Shown: positions 22,791-31,180, counted from the first letter of the stretch. The stretch: DNA of 32,065 nt from JBBSBY01 sp038205805 (GCA_038205805.1 JBBRBO010000031.1:1-32065); one strand, 5' to 3'. A program made the numbers and translations. The notes: generated by a model from the letters alone, not told the origin.

Positions 22791-24716
22791 ATGAGCCGAA
22801 AGATTCACATCCTCATCATTGCGCATTCCCATGAAGAAGCCATGAATCCCGTGCGCTACATCCAACGTCGAGGCTACGACTGCGACTACGCCACTGCGAG
22901 TCGGCCCGAGGAACTCATTGAGAAACTGGCCGCTTCGCACTGGGATCTGGCGTTGTACGACTATTCCATGAAAGAACCTTCCGCTACGGTCGCCTTACAC
23001 ACGGTGAAGCAGCGGCGGCCTGATCTTCCCTTCATCATTTTGGCTGATTCCATCACCGAGCACGACGCAGTTCAACTTATGCGGCAGGGCGCCGACGACT
23101 ACTTACATAAGCGAAGCCTCGGCAGACTTATACCCATAATTGAGCGGGAACATCATCACGCAAGTATACGAAAAGAGAACACTCAACGGATCACAACACT
23201 TCAGATGATTCAAAAGCGTTACCGAGCGCTCGTCGAAAATATCAGCCTCGGCATTTTTCTTGTGGATGAAGATTTCAGGATTGTAGCGACAAATCCCGTT
23301 TTCCTTGAGCTGGCCGGTAAATCACGCGACACTTGCCTCGGCCGTCATTGCTACGAGGTGATGGAGCAAAGGACCACCGTTTGTCCCGATTGCCCGTGTT
23401 TACAGACCATGGTGACAGGCAAGATTTCCGAAGCCGAAAAGATTTGGCGTGACTCGCAGGCTGATCCACTCTACGTCAAGGCCATAGCCTTTCCCATTGC
23501 AGACGAACCGGGCGCGGACACTGGTTTTGTGGTGGCGCTGGAAAACAATACAGATCGCAAGCGCCTGGAACAACAACTGCAACGAGCGGCCCGCTTGGAG
23601 GCCGTGGGTCGTTTGGCGGGTGGTTTAGCTCACGACTTCAACAATTTGATTATGGCGGTAATGGGCTATTCCGGTCTGCTTATGAAAAGCGTCGGCGCCG
23701 ACGACCCGGCCAAAGAAAAACTGTCGCTCATTCACAAAGCGGCCACCGAAGCGGGCAAGTTAACGCATCGGCTCTTGGCGTTCGGCCGCAAGAAAGAAAG
23801 GAGCACTGAGCCCCTTGATCTCAATAATGTCGTCACGGAATTCAGGTCACTGCTGCAGCGCCTGGTGGGCGACCATTATACGATTAAGGTAATTTCGGCG
23901 AAAAACCTTTCCTTGACCATTGCGGATCGTATGCAAATAGAACAGATCCTGATGAACCTCGTCGTGAACGCCAGAGACGCTATGCCGGGAAAAGGCGTCA
24001 TAGCAATCACAACCGCCGGTGGGGACTGCGATTTGCCCGCGTGTAGTGATAGCGGAGAGATCCGGCTTTGTCCTTATGTCATGCTTGCGGTTGCGGATTC
24101 CGGCGCGGGCATAGACGCCGAAACAAAAAGCCGTATATTTGACTCATTTTTTTCCACAAAGAGTCAAGATAAAGGGACGGGCTTAGGTCTTTCCACGGTT
24201 CAGAGCATTGTGCGCGAGCATAACGGATTCATCAAGGTCGTCAGCGATCCTGGGGCCGGAGCACGCTTTGAGATCTACCTTCCCGCTCAAGAAGAATCCG
24301 CCGAGGACACAATACGCTCCGAAGCCGCCCAAGAGTGGCCGAACGGCAATGAAACCGTGCTCATTGTGGAAGAGGACGAAAGCCTCAGGAATCTCATGGG
24401 CGAACTCTTGGCCTTCTTAGGCTACACAGTCATTCCTGTGGAGAACCCGCTTCAAGCTTTGAACACCGTACAATCGGGCGAGTACGGACTCCATCTCCTT
24501 GTAGCCGAAATGACTATGGCGCAAATGCAGGGTGACGCTCTTTTCAAGCTGCTGACTCAGACCTACCCGGCGCTCAAGGCGCTCTTTCTCACGAATGATC
24601 ACCGCGCTGAAGCAGGGGAGGTCGTCTCAGTCGGTGAGACTGCGCGATACGTGGAAAAGCCCTTTGACTTACGGGATTTCGCACTGATCGTGCGCAAGAT
24701 TTTGGATCACTCATAA
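22791..24716 (+). CDS. Hybrid sensor histidine kinase (REC-PAS-HisKA-HATPase-REC)
   Basis: The 641-residue cytoplasmic protein has no membrane helix. In order: a receiver-like domain (5-120), a PAS domain (about 143-255) with four Cys (187, 198, 201, 203) in a CPDCPC setting, a dimerisation helix with phospho-acceptor His281 in LAHDFNN, and an ATPase domain with NLVVNARDA (389-397), DSGAG (436-440) and GTGLGL (462-467). A second receiver (522-640) follows. The kinase core looks intact. Receiver 1 keeps Asp57 and Lys107 but lacks the acidic pair (it reads IIAHSHE), and receiver 2 has Glu573 where the phospho-accepting Asp belongs. AAGGAGGAGG precedes the ATG. The gene stands alone, with no partner regulator in the window. 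Confidence 0.9.
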   Translation: MSRKIHILIIAHSHEEAMNPVRYIQRRGYDCDYATASRPEELIEKLAASHWDLALYDYSMKEPSATVALHTVKQRRPDLPFIILADSITEHDAVQLMRQGADDYLHKRSLGRLIPIIEREHHHASIRKENTQRITTLQMIQKRYRALVENISLGIFLVDEDFRIVATNPVFLELAGKSRDTCLGRHCYEVMEQRTTVCPDCPCLQTMVTGKISEAEKIWRDSQADPLYVKAIAFPIADEPGADTGFVVALENNTDRKRLEQQLQRAARLEAVGRLAGGLAHDFNNLIMAVMGYSGLLMKSVGADDPAKEKLSLIHKAATEAGKLTHRLLAFGRKKERSTEPLDLNNVVTEFRSLLQRLVGDHYTIKVISAKNLSLTIADRMQIEQILMNLVVNARDAMPGKGVIAITTAGGDCDLPACSDSGEIRLCPYVMLAVADSGAGIDAETKSRIFDSFFSTKSQDKGTGLGLSTVQSIVREHNGFIKVVSDPGAGARFEIYLPAQEESAEDTIRSEAAQEWPNGNETVLIVEEDESLRNLMGELLAFLGYTVIPVENPLQALNTVQSGEYGLHLLVAEMTMAQMQGDALFKLLTQTYPALKALFLTNDHRAEAGEVVSVGETARYVEKPFDLRDFALIVRKILDHS

Positions 24717-24781
24717 GCGTTGGAGCTTTCGCTTCTCGTCAACCGTATGTTCAAGCTCCGGTGGACGCTCGTTTCAGGCGT

Positions 24782-24802
24782 AAGCCTTTTATCAGGGCTT
24801 TT
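24782..24802 (+). terminator. Possible terminator after the histidine kinase
   Basis: AAGCC (24782-24786) and GGCTT (24796-24800) can pair, and the sequence continues TTTTC. It lies about 65 bp after the stop. The stem is only 5 bp, so it is weak. Confidence 0.35.
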
Positions 24803-24937
24803 CAGTCGGACATTCTTCTGGGTTATTGCCACTGGGCGCAGGCATCGTGCGAAAGCAGCCGACGCGAAATTTCATGAATTTCCACATTGCCCTTGCAATT
24901 TTTGGGAAATCGGTACAAAATTTTAGGTTAACTCACA

Positions 24938-24979
24938 CACCCCGCTCATCGGGTGCGCAGAGGCGCGTCACAAGGGGTG
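24938..24979 (+). promoter_or_regulatory. rpsB leader with two mutually exclusive pairings
   Basis: CACCC (24938-24942) can pair with GGGTG (24951-24955), or, extended to CACCCC, with GGGGTG (24974-24979) just ahead of the ribosome-binding site. S2 is known to control its own mRNA in some bacteria, so a switchable leader is plausible. No promoter could be placed confidently; TTGCAA-N15-TACAAA (24893-24919) is the best candidate. Confidence 0.35.
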
Positions 24980-25007
24980 GAGGAACAACCCGAAAAGGAG
25001 ATATTTT

Positions 25008-25826
25008 TTGTCACTTATTACCATGAAACAGTTGCTGGAAGCAGGCGTCCATTTCGGACACCAAACCCGCAGATGGAACCCCAAAATGAAATCGTACATC
25101 TTCGGGGCACGCAACGGAATATATATAATTGATCTCCAAAAGACCGTCAGACTCTTCAAGAAAGCATACACCTTTGTGCAGGATACCGTGGCGAACGGCG
25201 GCACAGTACTCTTCGTAGGCACGAAAAAACAGGCCCAGGACGCTATCTTTGAAGAAGCCGAACGATGCGGCCAATACTACATCAACCAAAGATGGCTGGG
25301 CGGTATGCTCACAAACTTTTCCACGATCAAGCAAAGCATCGAAAAGCTGAATCAATACGGTGACATCCTAGACAAGCCCGAAGAAACCAATTTCACCAAA
25401 AAGGAATTGGTAAATCTGGGGAGACAGTACGACAAGCTTTACAAGAACTTGGCCGGCATTCGCACCATGAAAAAGCCGCCTGCCGCAATCTTTGTGGTCG
25501 ACCCTAAGAAAGAAAACATCGCGGTCAAAGAGGCCAGAAAGCTCAATATACCTATCGTTGCTATCGTGGACACCAACTGCGATCCCGACGAAATAGATTA
25601 CGTAATCCCTGGGAATGATGACGCTATCCGCGCCATACGGCTCTTCTCTTCCAAAATCGCCGACGCATGCCTGGATGGAAAATCTATGTACGAGTCTTCG
25701 TTATACGAAGACCCCGGTGAGAGCGACGAGGCCGTCGGTTATACCGCCGAAGAAGAAGCGGCCCAAGAAGCTATCCCCGAACCCACCCAAACCGGCACAA
25801 GCGAACAGTCCCCGGCAGCCCCGTAG
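25008..25826 (+). CDS. rpsB: Small ribosomal subunit protein S2
   Basis: The 272-residue protein is S2, which joins the 30S subunit late, near S1. The N-terminus MSLITMKQLLEAGVHFGHQT matches the family, which supports the TTG start at 25008; AAGGAG stands 7 nt before it. Other family blocks are RWNPKMKSYIFGARNGIYIIDLQKT, FVGTKKQAQ, RWLGGMLTNF and PIVAIVDTNCDPDEIDYVIPGNDDA. The last 40 residues form an acidic, Ala/Pro/Glu-rich tail as in many bacterial S2 proteins. It ends in TAG. tsf follows after 94 bp across a hairpin, and the gene heads a conserved cluster. Confidence 0.98.
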   Translation: MSLITMKQLLEAGVHFGHQTRRWNPKMKSYIFGARNGIYIIDLQKTVRLFKKAYTFVQDTVANGGTVLFVGTKKQAQDAIFEEAERCGQYYINQRWLGGMLTNFSTIKQSIEKLNQYGDILDKPEETNFTKKELVNLGRQYDKLYKNLAGIRTMKKPPAAIFVVDPKKENIAVKEARKLNIPIVAIVDTNCDPDEIDYVIPGNDDAIRAIRLFSSKIADACLDGKSMYESSLYEDPGESDEAVGYTAEEEAAQEAIPEPTQTGTSEQSPAAP

Positions 25827-25875
25827 ATAACTCGCTCTCACGGCTAACGACGAATCTGAATAGACTTAATACTAG

Positions 25876-25900
25876 GCGGCTCCAAATCAGGGGCCGCTTT
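25876..25900 (+). terminator. Attenuator-like hairpin between rpsB and tsf
   Basis: GCGGCTCC (25876-25883) and GGGGCCGC (25890-25897) form an 8-bp stem with one G-U pair and a 6-nt loop, followed by TTT. A partial terminator at this position would make more S2 than EF-Ts message, as is known for the rpsB-tsf operon elsewhere. Confidence 0.6.
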
Positions 25901-25920
25901 GAACGATAGGAGTTCACAAG

Positions 25921-26526
25921 ATGGAAATTACCGCCAAGATGGTAAAAGATCTTAGGGAAAAAACCGGATTGGGTATGATGGATTGCAAAGCAGCCCTGGG
26001 AGAGACCAACGGCGATCTCGACCTAGCCGTCGATTATCTCCGCAAGAAAGGAGCGCTCAAGGCCGCAAAACGGGAAGGCCGCACAACATCCGAGGGTCGG
26101 ATCGGCTCATATATTCACATGAACGGCAAGATCGGCGTAATGCTCGAACTCAACTGTGAAAGCGATTTCGTCGCCAAGACGGACCAATTCGCCCAGCTCA
26201 TGAAAGACCTTTGTATGCAAGTGGCCGCCAGTTATCCTCGATGGATCTCGTCGGAAGAGGTTCCCGCGGATGTGCTGGATCACGAAAAAGACATTTACAT
26301 GACCCAGGCGAAAGAAGCCGGTAAACCCGACAAGATGCTCGAGAAAATAGCGGAAGGCAAACTCAATAAGTTCTACTCGGAAGTATGTTTGCTCGAACAG
26401 CCCTTCGTAAAAGAGCCCGAGAAGAAGGTAGGCGAGCTCATTAAAGACTACATTGCGCAGTTGGGTGAAAACATCACTGTGGGAAGATTCTGCCGCTTCC
26501 AGTTGGGAGAGACCAAGCAATCATGA
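25921..26526 (+). CDS. tsf: Translation elongation factor Ts, short form
   Basis: EF-Ts releases GDP from EF-Tu. The 201-residue protein begins MEITAKMVKDLREKTGLGMM, continues DCKAAL, and has the core motif NCESDFVAKT that contacts EF-Tu. It ends with GENITVGRFCRFQLG. At about 200 residues it is the short, single-core form rather than the roughly 280-residue E. coli type. AGGAG lies 8 nt before the ATG. The stop overlaps the pyrH start by 4 nt (ATGA), implying coupled translation. Confidence 0.98.
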   Translation: MEITAKMVKDLREKTGLGMMDCKAALGETNGDLDLAVDYLRKKGALKAAKREGRTTSEGRIGSYIHMNGKIGVMLELNCESDFVAKTDQFAQLMKDLCMQVAASYPRWISSEEVPADVLDHEKDIYMTQAKEAGKPDKMLEKIAEGKLNKFYSEVCLLEQPFVKEPEKKVGELIKDYIAQLGENITVGRFCRFQLGETKQS

Positions 26527-27239
26527 CGGAAGCCTCGGGCTACAAACGAGCGCTCCTCAAGATTTCCGGAGAAGCCTTTGGAGGAGAGCGTCACTTCGGG
26601 TTCGATCGTGACGCTATCCTTCACATAGCCTCCGAGGTAGCTGCGGCCCACAACCACGGACATGAAGTGAGTGTCGTGGTCGGTGGCGGAAACATCATCC
26701 GAGGAGCGGATTCCGCGGCCATCGGCGCTCCACCGCTGGCCGGCGATCAAATGGGGATGATCTCCACGACGTTGAACGCCTTGGCTCTCCGCTGGGCGCT
26801 TTTGGGCGCTGGAGTTAAGGCCCACGTGATGTGCGCCTTTCCAGTCGCAAACTTTGTCGAGCCATTTCACGCCGAAACCGCTCGAGATTTGCTCAAAGAC
26901 GGCGCCGTGATGATCTTCGCAGGCGGCACGGGAAACCCGTGTTTCACAACCGATTCGGCGGCGGCCCTACGAGCAGTGGAAACCGAAGCGGATGTGATGG
27001 TCAAGGCCACACAAACACAGGGTGTCTATGATAAAGACCCGAAGCTGTATGCGGACGCCGTCCTTTTCGATGAAATCACGGTTGAAGAGACCCTGGATCG
27101 TCGCCTAGGAGTAATGGACGCCGCCGCCGTCGAGATTCTGGGGCGCAGACGCATACCCATCATCGTGTTGGATCTTCACACGAAAGGGAATATACTGAAG
27201 GCGCTTCAGGGGAAAAAGATCGGCTCTATAATCCGGTGA
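26523..27239 (+). CDS. pyrH: UMP kinase
   Basis: The 238-residue amino-acid-kinase-fold enzyme phosphorylates UMP to UDP, feeding RNA and nucleotide-sugar synthesis. Diagnostic stretches are YKRALLKISGEAFGG at the N-terminus, VVVGGGNIIRGA, DQMGMISTTLNALAL, FAGGTGNPCFTTDSAAALRA and KATQTQGVYDKDPK. The length is standard. It overlaps tsf by 4 nt. The next gene, frr, normally close by, is 258 bp away, and the gap holds a palindromic element. Confidence 0.98.
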   Translation: MTEASGYKRALLKISGEAFGGERHFGFDRDAILHIASEVAAAHNHGHEVSVVVGGGNIIRGADSAAIGAPPLAGDQMGMISTTLNALALRWALLGAGVKAHVMCAFPVANFVEPFHAETARDLLKDGAVMIFAGGTGNPCFTTDSAAALRAVETEADVMVKATQTQGVYDKDPKLYADAVLFDEITVEETLDRRLGVMDAAAVEILGRRRIPIIVLDLHTKGNILKALQGKKIGSIIR

Positions 27240-27336
27240 ATCAGTCGGCGCAGGCGCCTCAATGTGTACGGAAGCGTAATTCGCACCCGCTTGAGACACC
27301 ACGTTGTCGAGCCGTCGATACATGGCTATGTGGCGC

Positions 27337-27445
27337 TTCACCACGAATCGGTCGGCGGCTTGGCGTCATTGTGAGGTGGTTTGGATGGGAGATAAATCTA
27401 TCGTCCGGCCTTTACCGGCCGCGGAGCCGTCTCAAACCCGGTGAA
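27337..27445. repeat. 109-bp palindromic element, member E2 (pyrH-frr gap)
   Basis: TTCACC (27337-27342) pairs with GGTGAA (27440-27445). GGTGG (27375-27379) can pair with CCGTC (27427-27431) using wobble pairs, enclosing an AGAT/ATCT-containing stem with an ATAA loop and a CCGG/CCGG hairpin. The region before it (27240-27336) holds no gene; its GCTTGAGAC is partly complementary to GTCTCAA inside the element. Confidence 0.7.
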
Positions 27446-27497
27446 CCATTTCGAAACGCTTACCACATCTCACTCGCAATTCTCATGAGAGGGTAAA

Positions 27498-28055
27498 ATG
27501 ATTGACGATTTACACGAACAGACTAGAGTGTCCATGAATAAATCTATCGAAGCGTTGCAGAAAGACTTGCGACGCATCCGCACCGGACGAGCCTCCATTG
27601 CGCTGTTGGACGGCCTGATGGTGGACTACTACGGGACACCGACTCCCGTGAATCAACTTGCGACCTTGTCCGTGCCCGAGGCGCGGCAAATCGTCATCCA
27701 GCCATGGGATTCCCAGGCCGTGGGGGCGATAGAAAAGGCCATCATGAAGTCGGAACTGGGACTCACACCGTCGAACGACGGGAAGATCGTGCGTATCAAC
27801 CTGCCTCCCTTAACGGCTGAACGCAGAAAAGAACTCGTGAAGCTTGTCAAGAAAATGGCGGAAGAATATAAGGTTCAAATTCGGAACCATCGTCGTGATA
27901 CGAATGAAATGTTCAAGGAACTGAAGAAGGACAAAGAAATATCCGAGGACGATCTGCACAAGGCCCAAGACAAAGTGCAAAAAACCACTGATGAATTTAT
28001 TGTAAAGGTGGATGCGGTGTTGGTGGATAAAGAAAAGGAGATCATGGAGATCTAA
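27498..28055 (+). CDS. frr: Ribosome recycling factor
   Basis: The 185-residue factor splits post-termination ribosomes together with EF-G. Family blocks are the N-terminal RMxxSIEALQKDLRRIRTGRAS-type helix (seen as KDLRRIRTGRASIALLDG), YYGTPTPVNQLA, QIVIQPWD, IRINLPPLTAERRKELVK and the C-terminal EFIVKVDAVLVDKEKEIMEI. The length is standard. AGAGGG lies just before the ATG at 27498. It sits between two palindromic elements, so its message is probably flanked by stable stems. Confidence 0.98.
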   Translation: MIDDLHEQTRVSMNKSIEALQKDLRRIRTGRASIALLDGLMVDYYGTPTPVNQLATLSVPEARQIVIQPWDSQAVGAIEKAIMKSELGLTPSNDGKIVRINLPPLTAERRKELVKLVKKMAEEYKVQIRNHRRDTNEMFKELKKDKEISEDDLHKAQDKVQKTTDEFIVKVDAVLVDKEKEIMEI

Positions 28056-28076
28056 GGGTATAGGCGCCGCGCAACG

Positions 28077-28188
28077 GTTCACTAGAACCGTTACCGCCGG
28101 TTGCAATTACCTACAGGGCGGTCCGGAGGGGACATGAGCTTCCCCTCGGGTTCTCACGGAGCGCAGAGCCGCCTCAAGCGCTGTGAAT
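28077..28188. repeat. 112-bp palindromic element, member E3 (frr-uppS gap)
   Basis: GTTCAC (28077-28082) pairs with GTGAAT (28183-28188). GGCGG (28117-28121) pairs perfectly with CCGCC (28169-28173) and encloses a GAGGGG/CCCCTC stem (28126-28131, 28142-28147) with an ACATGAG loop. It starts 21 nt after the frr stop. Compared with E1 the inner stem is entirely different in sequence yet still fully paired. Confidence 0.75.
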
Positions 28189-28229
28189 GATTACGACACA
28201 GCTTCTCCATATCACGAAACCGCCCCAAA

Positions 28230-28293
28230 TAGTCTCACCTGAGAACAGATTACCGTGTGAGGCGGTGGTTCGTCATGGGATAGCCGTCACTTC
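28230..28293. repeat. Possible truncated extra copy of the palindromic element
   Basis: CACCTGAGAAC followed by GTGTGAGGCGGTGGTTCG and CATGGGATA resembles the first half of members E1 and E2, but no 3' half follows before the uppS gene. This is a weak similarity by eye. Confidence 0.3.
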
Positions 28294-28320
28294 TTGAACG
28301 ACAGCCACCAAGGAGCGATT

Positions 28321-29055
28321 TTGGTTTCCAATCACTCAGCCGACTTTCCTCGCCACATAGCCATAATAATGGATGGAAACGGTCGCTGGGCGAGGCGAAG
28401 ACTCATGCCCCGGCTGGAAGGGCATCGCCGGGGCGCCAAGGCCGTTCGCCGCACAGTGGAATTTTGCCGCAAGAACGGAGTTGCAGTCCTCACCCTGTAC
28501 GCCTTCTCGACGGAAAACTGGAGACGCCCCGAGAGCGAGGTCACCGGCCTCATGAAGCTGCTCTCCCAGTTCGTGGATTCGGAACTCGAGGAGCTGCACG
28601 GGCATAATATCCGTATTCGCATTATGGGTCAGTTGGACCGCCTGCCCGATGACATACAACATAAGCTCTCTACGGCCATGGAAACTACTCGGGAGAACAC
28701 TTCACTCATCTTGAATATTGCGCTCTCATACGGAGGCAGACAGGATATACTGAGCGCAGCCTTGCGCCTAGCCGACGCTCTTCGCAAGGGTGACCTCGAC
28801 CCACAGGCGGTGGACGAAACACTCTTCAGTTCCATGTTGGATACGGCCGAGTTACCTGATCCCGACCTCCTCATTCGCACCGGCGGCGAAATGCGTATCA
28901 GCAACTTCCTCCTATGGCAATGCGCCTATAGTGAGTTTTATTTCACGGATATTCTGTGGCCGGATTTCGACGACGAGGCTATTATGGTTGCTATAGACGA
29001 CTACAAGAGCCGTCAACGTCGCTTCGGCATGATCCCCGAGCAAGTCGAAACGTAA
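28321..29055 (+). CDS. uppS: Undecaprenyl diphosphate synthase (cis-prenyltransferase)
   Basis: UppS adds isopentenyl units to farnesyl-PP to make the C55 carrier lipid for peptidoglycan and surface glycans. The TTG at 28321 is preferred because AAGGAG ends 5 nt before it; it gives 244 residues. An earlier TTG at 28294 has no site. HIAIIMDGNGRW (12-23) carries the catalytic Asp18; GHRRGAKAV, LYAFSTENWRRP, ALSYGGRQDI, DLLIRTGGEMRISNFLLWQ and FYFTDILWPDF are diagnostic. It supplies the lipid on which the polysaccharide locus depends. The stop is followed immediately by another palindromic element. Confidence 0.97.
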   Translation: MVSNHSADFPRHIAIIMDGNGRWARRRLMPRLEGHRRGAKAVRRTVEFCRKNGVAVLTLYAFSTENWRRPESEVTGLMKLLSQFVDSELEELHGHNIRIRIMGQLDRLPDDIQHKLSTAMETTRENTSLILNIALSYGGRQDILSAALRLADALRKGDLDPQAVDETLFSSMLDTAELPDPDLLIRTGGEMRISNFLLWQCAYSEFYFTDILWPDFDDEAIMVAIDDYKSRQRRFGMIPEQVET

Positions 29056-29056
29056 T

Positions 29057-29169
29057 GGATCCACTAGGAAGCATTTAACCCCTTGGGATTACCATTCACA
29101 CGCCGGTAGAGAGATGAGTCTTCCCGCCGGCTTTACCGGGCAGAGAGCCGCCTTCAGCCCGATGGACCC
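29057..29169. repeat. 113-bp palindromic element, member E4 (uppS-cdsA gap)
   Basis: TCCA (29060-29063, within GGATCCA) pairs with TGGA (29163-29166), replacing the TTCACC/GGTGAA arms of the other members by a compensated change. The middle keeps the AGATGAGT loop, a CCGG/CCGG hairpin and AGAGCCGCC (29144-29152), nearly identical to E3. It begins two bases after the uppS stop. The GGYGG partner of CCGCC is weak here. Confidence 0.65.
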
Positions 29170-29195
29170 ATCCATCCCAACAGCGGAGCTTTAGC

Positions 29196-30008
29196 ATGTT
29201 GCTGACTCGCGTCCTGACCGCTTTCGCCGTCATAGCCGTTCTCATACCCCTTCTTCTCTTCGGGGGCTACGGCGGAGTAGCGATCCTTGTCACGTTTTTC
29301 GCTATGATGGCCGCTTGGGAACTGACCAGCCGATTTCCCGGCCTGCCGAGCCCGTTTCAGAAGGCGCTCACGCTCACCATTTGTCTGAGCGTTGTGGCAG
29401 GATTTTACTCCCTACCCTACTTCGCCTTGCCGGCGCTCCTTGTGTGGCTACCCCTGAGCATCCTCGTGCTGCACCTATTCCTGTTCAACCACATAGGTAA
29501 TACGCTGGATTCCGCGGCCCAGATGATCCTCGTGCCCTTCTACGCTGTCGTACCCTTGTGCCATGCCATGCTCCTGCGGCGGATGGAAAATGGTGTCACA
29601 TGGATACTTTACGTGCTCATCGTGAACTCGTTAGGCGATGCGAGCGCCTACTTTGCCGGAAAGAGCTTCGGCAAACGTAAATTTTCCAAGAACGTAAGCC
29701 CCGGCAAAACCATCGAGGGATTGATCGGCGGAGTGGCCGGAAATTTTCTCGGCATGATCTTAGTGAAACTCGCAGCGCCAAGTTTGGCTTCCTGGACAAA
29801 TCTGTTTTGGCTGACCGCTCTCATGGCGGTCATGGGTCCACTGGGCGACTTGTGCGCATCGGCCCTTAAACGGCGGCTCGGCATAAAGGATTACGGCGCC
29901 CTCCTTCCTGGACACGGCGGCGTTATGGACCGCGCGGACAGCCTTATCCTGGTAATTCCCGCTGCAACGTATTACCTCCTTCTTACGGGAATAGGTGGTG
30001 TGCGATGA
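29196..30008 (+). CDS. cdsA: Phosphatidate cytidylyltransferase
   Basis: CdsA makes CDP-diacylglycerol from phosphatidate and CTP, the branch point of phospholipid synthesis, in the inner membrane. The 270-residue protein has about seven to eight hydrophobic helices and the family signature near the C-terminus, SALKRRLGIKDYGALLPGHG followed by GVMDRADS. GGAG lies 8 nt before the ATG. Its stop overlaps the dxr start by 4 nt (ATGA). Confidence 0.96.
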   Translation: MLLTRVLTAFAVIAVLIPLLLFGGYGGVAILVTFFAMMAAWELTSRFPGLPSPFQKALTLTICLSVVAGFYSLPYFALPALLVWLPLSILVLHLFLFNHIGNTLDSAAQMILVPFYAVVPLCHAMLLRRMENGVTWILYVLIVNSLGDASAYFAGKSFGKRKFSKNVSPGKTIEGLIGGVAGNFLGMILVKLAAPSLASWTNLFWLTALMAVMGPLGDLCASALKRRLGIKDYGALLPGHGGVMDRADSLILVIPAATYYLLLTGIGGVR

Positions 30009-31147
30009 AGAGAATCGGCGTACTCGGATCAACGGGCTCCATCGGTACACAGACCCTCGATGTGGCGCGTCACCGGCCTGAAAGCTTCAAGATCACCGCT
30101 CTAGCCGCCGGAGCCAATGTGGATCTGCTGGAACAGCAGACACGCGAATTTCGTCCGGCTATCGTGGGATGCGGCTCGGAAGCGGCGGCAACGGAACTCC
30201 AAAAGCGGTTGGGGCGCTCCTTCACCACGATTACGACGGATATGAACGCCGTTGCATCCTATGACGATACGGACCTAGTGGTGGGCGGCTTACCCGGCAG
30301 CGCAGGGCTGGAACCAACTTTTGCCGCAGTTCGGGCCGGCAAGGACATAGCCCTGGCCACAAAAGAGGTCCTGGTCATTGCCGGAAGGCTCTTCATGCGC
30401 AGCGTTCGGGATAACGGCGTTAGACTGCTGCCTGTGGACAGCGAACAATCCGCCATCTTCCAGTGTCTTCAGGGATACGGGCATCTGCCGTTCAGACGGA
30501 TCATCCTGACTGCGTCCGGGGGGCCGTTCCGGAACATGACTCGCAGCGAGCTATCCGGGGTGACTCCTGAACAAGCGCTCCATCATCCTCGCTGGAAAAT
30601 GGGACGCAAGGTCACCGTGGATTCGGCCACCCTGATGAATAAAGGCCTCGAAGTCATCGAAGCGGCGTGGCTCTTTGAAGCGAGTCCGGATCAGATTGAG
30701 GTGGTGATTCACCCGCAAAGCATCGTCCATTCCATGGTCGAGTTCATGGATGGCTCCATCATCGCTCAGCTCGGACCTACGGACATGCGCATCCCCATAT
30801 CGTACGCCATGGCATACCCCGAGCGAACGCCCTCGGGAGTCGAGCCCTTGGATTTCGTCGCATTGGGATCCCTTACTTTCGAGCGGCCGGACATCCTCAG
30901 ATTCCCGTTGTTGAAGGCCGCGTATGATACCTTGAGGGATAGCGGCGGTTCCGCTGCCGTCGTTTACAACGCCGCGGATGAAGTGGCCGTGGACCTTTTC
31001 CTTGCGGGTAAAATCGCTTTTGACGCCATTCCCGTATTGGTGCTTGCCGCGCTGGAGAAAATCGGTCCGCGGGAACTGGACTCTCTTGAGGCCATAATGG
31101 CTTTCCACAGGGAAGTGACGGACTATTTTCGCTCCAAGTGGTTATAA
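30005..31147 (+). CDS. dxr: 1-deoxy-D-xylulose-5-phosphate reductoisomerase
   Basis: Dxr converts DXP to MEP with NADPH, the first committed step of the non-mevalonate isoprenoid pathway, and so feeds UppS. The 380-residue protein has GSTGSIGTQTLDV (8-20) for NADPH, ATKEVLV (118-124), the metal-binding VDSEQSA (144-150), TASGGPFRN (169-177) and MGRKVTVDSATLMNKGLEVIE in the flexible-loop region. It overlaps cdsA by 4 nt. A 7-bp hairpin (AGTGGTT with AACCGCT, 31137-31153) straddles its stop codon. The rseP protease gene that often follows is not found here. Confidence 0.97.
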   Translation: MKRIGVLGSTGSIGTQTLDVARHRPESFKITALAAGANVDLLEQQTREFRPAIVGCGSEAAATELQKRLGRSFTTITTDMNAVASYDDTDLVVGGLPGSAGLEPTFAAVRAGKDIALATKEVLVIAGRLFMRSVRDNGVRLLPVDSEQSAIFQCLQGYGHLPFRRIILTASGGPFRNMTRSELSGVTPEQALHHPRWKMGRKVTVDSATLMNKGLEVIEAAWLFEASPDQIEVVIHPQSIVHSMVEFMDGSIIAQLGPTDMRIPISYAMAYPERTPSGVEPLDFVALGSLTFERPDILRFPLLKAAYDTLRDSGGSAAVVYNAADEVAVDLFLAGKIAFDAIPVLVLAALEKIGPRELDSLEAIMAFHREVTDYFRSKWL

Positions 31148-31180
31148 ACCGCTAGAGGAGCGACCACGGGAGACAATGTC

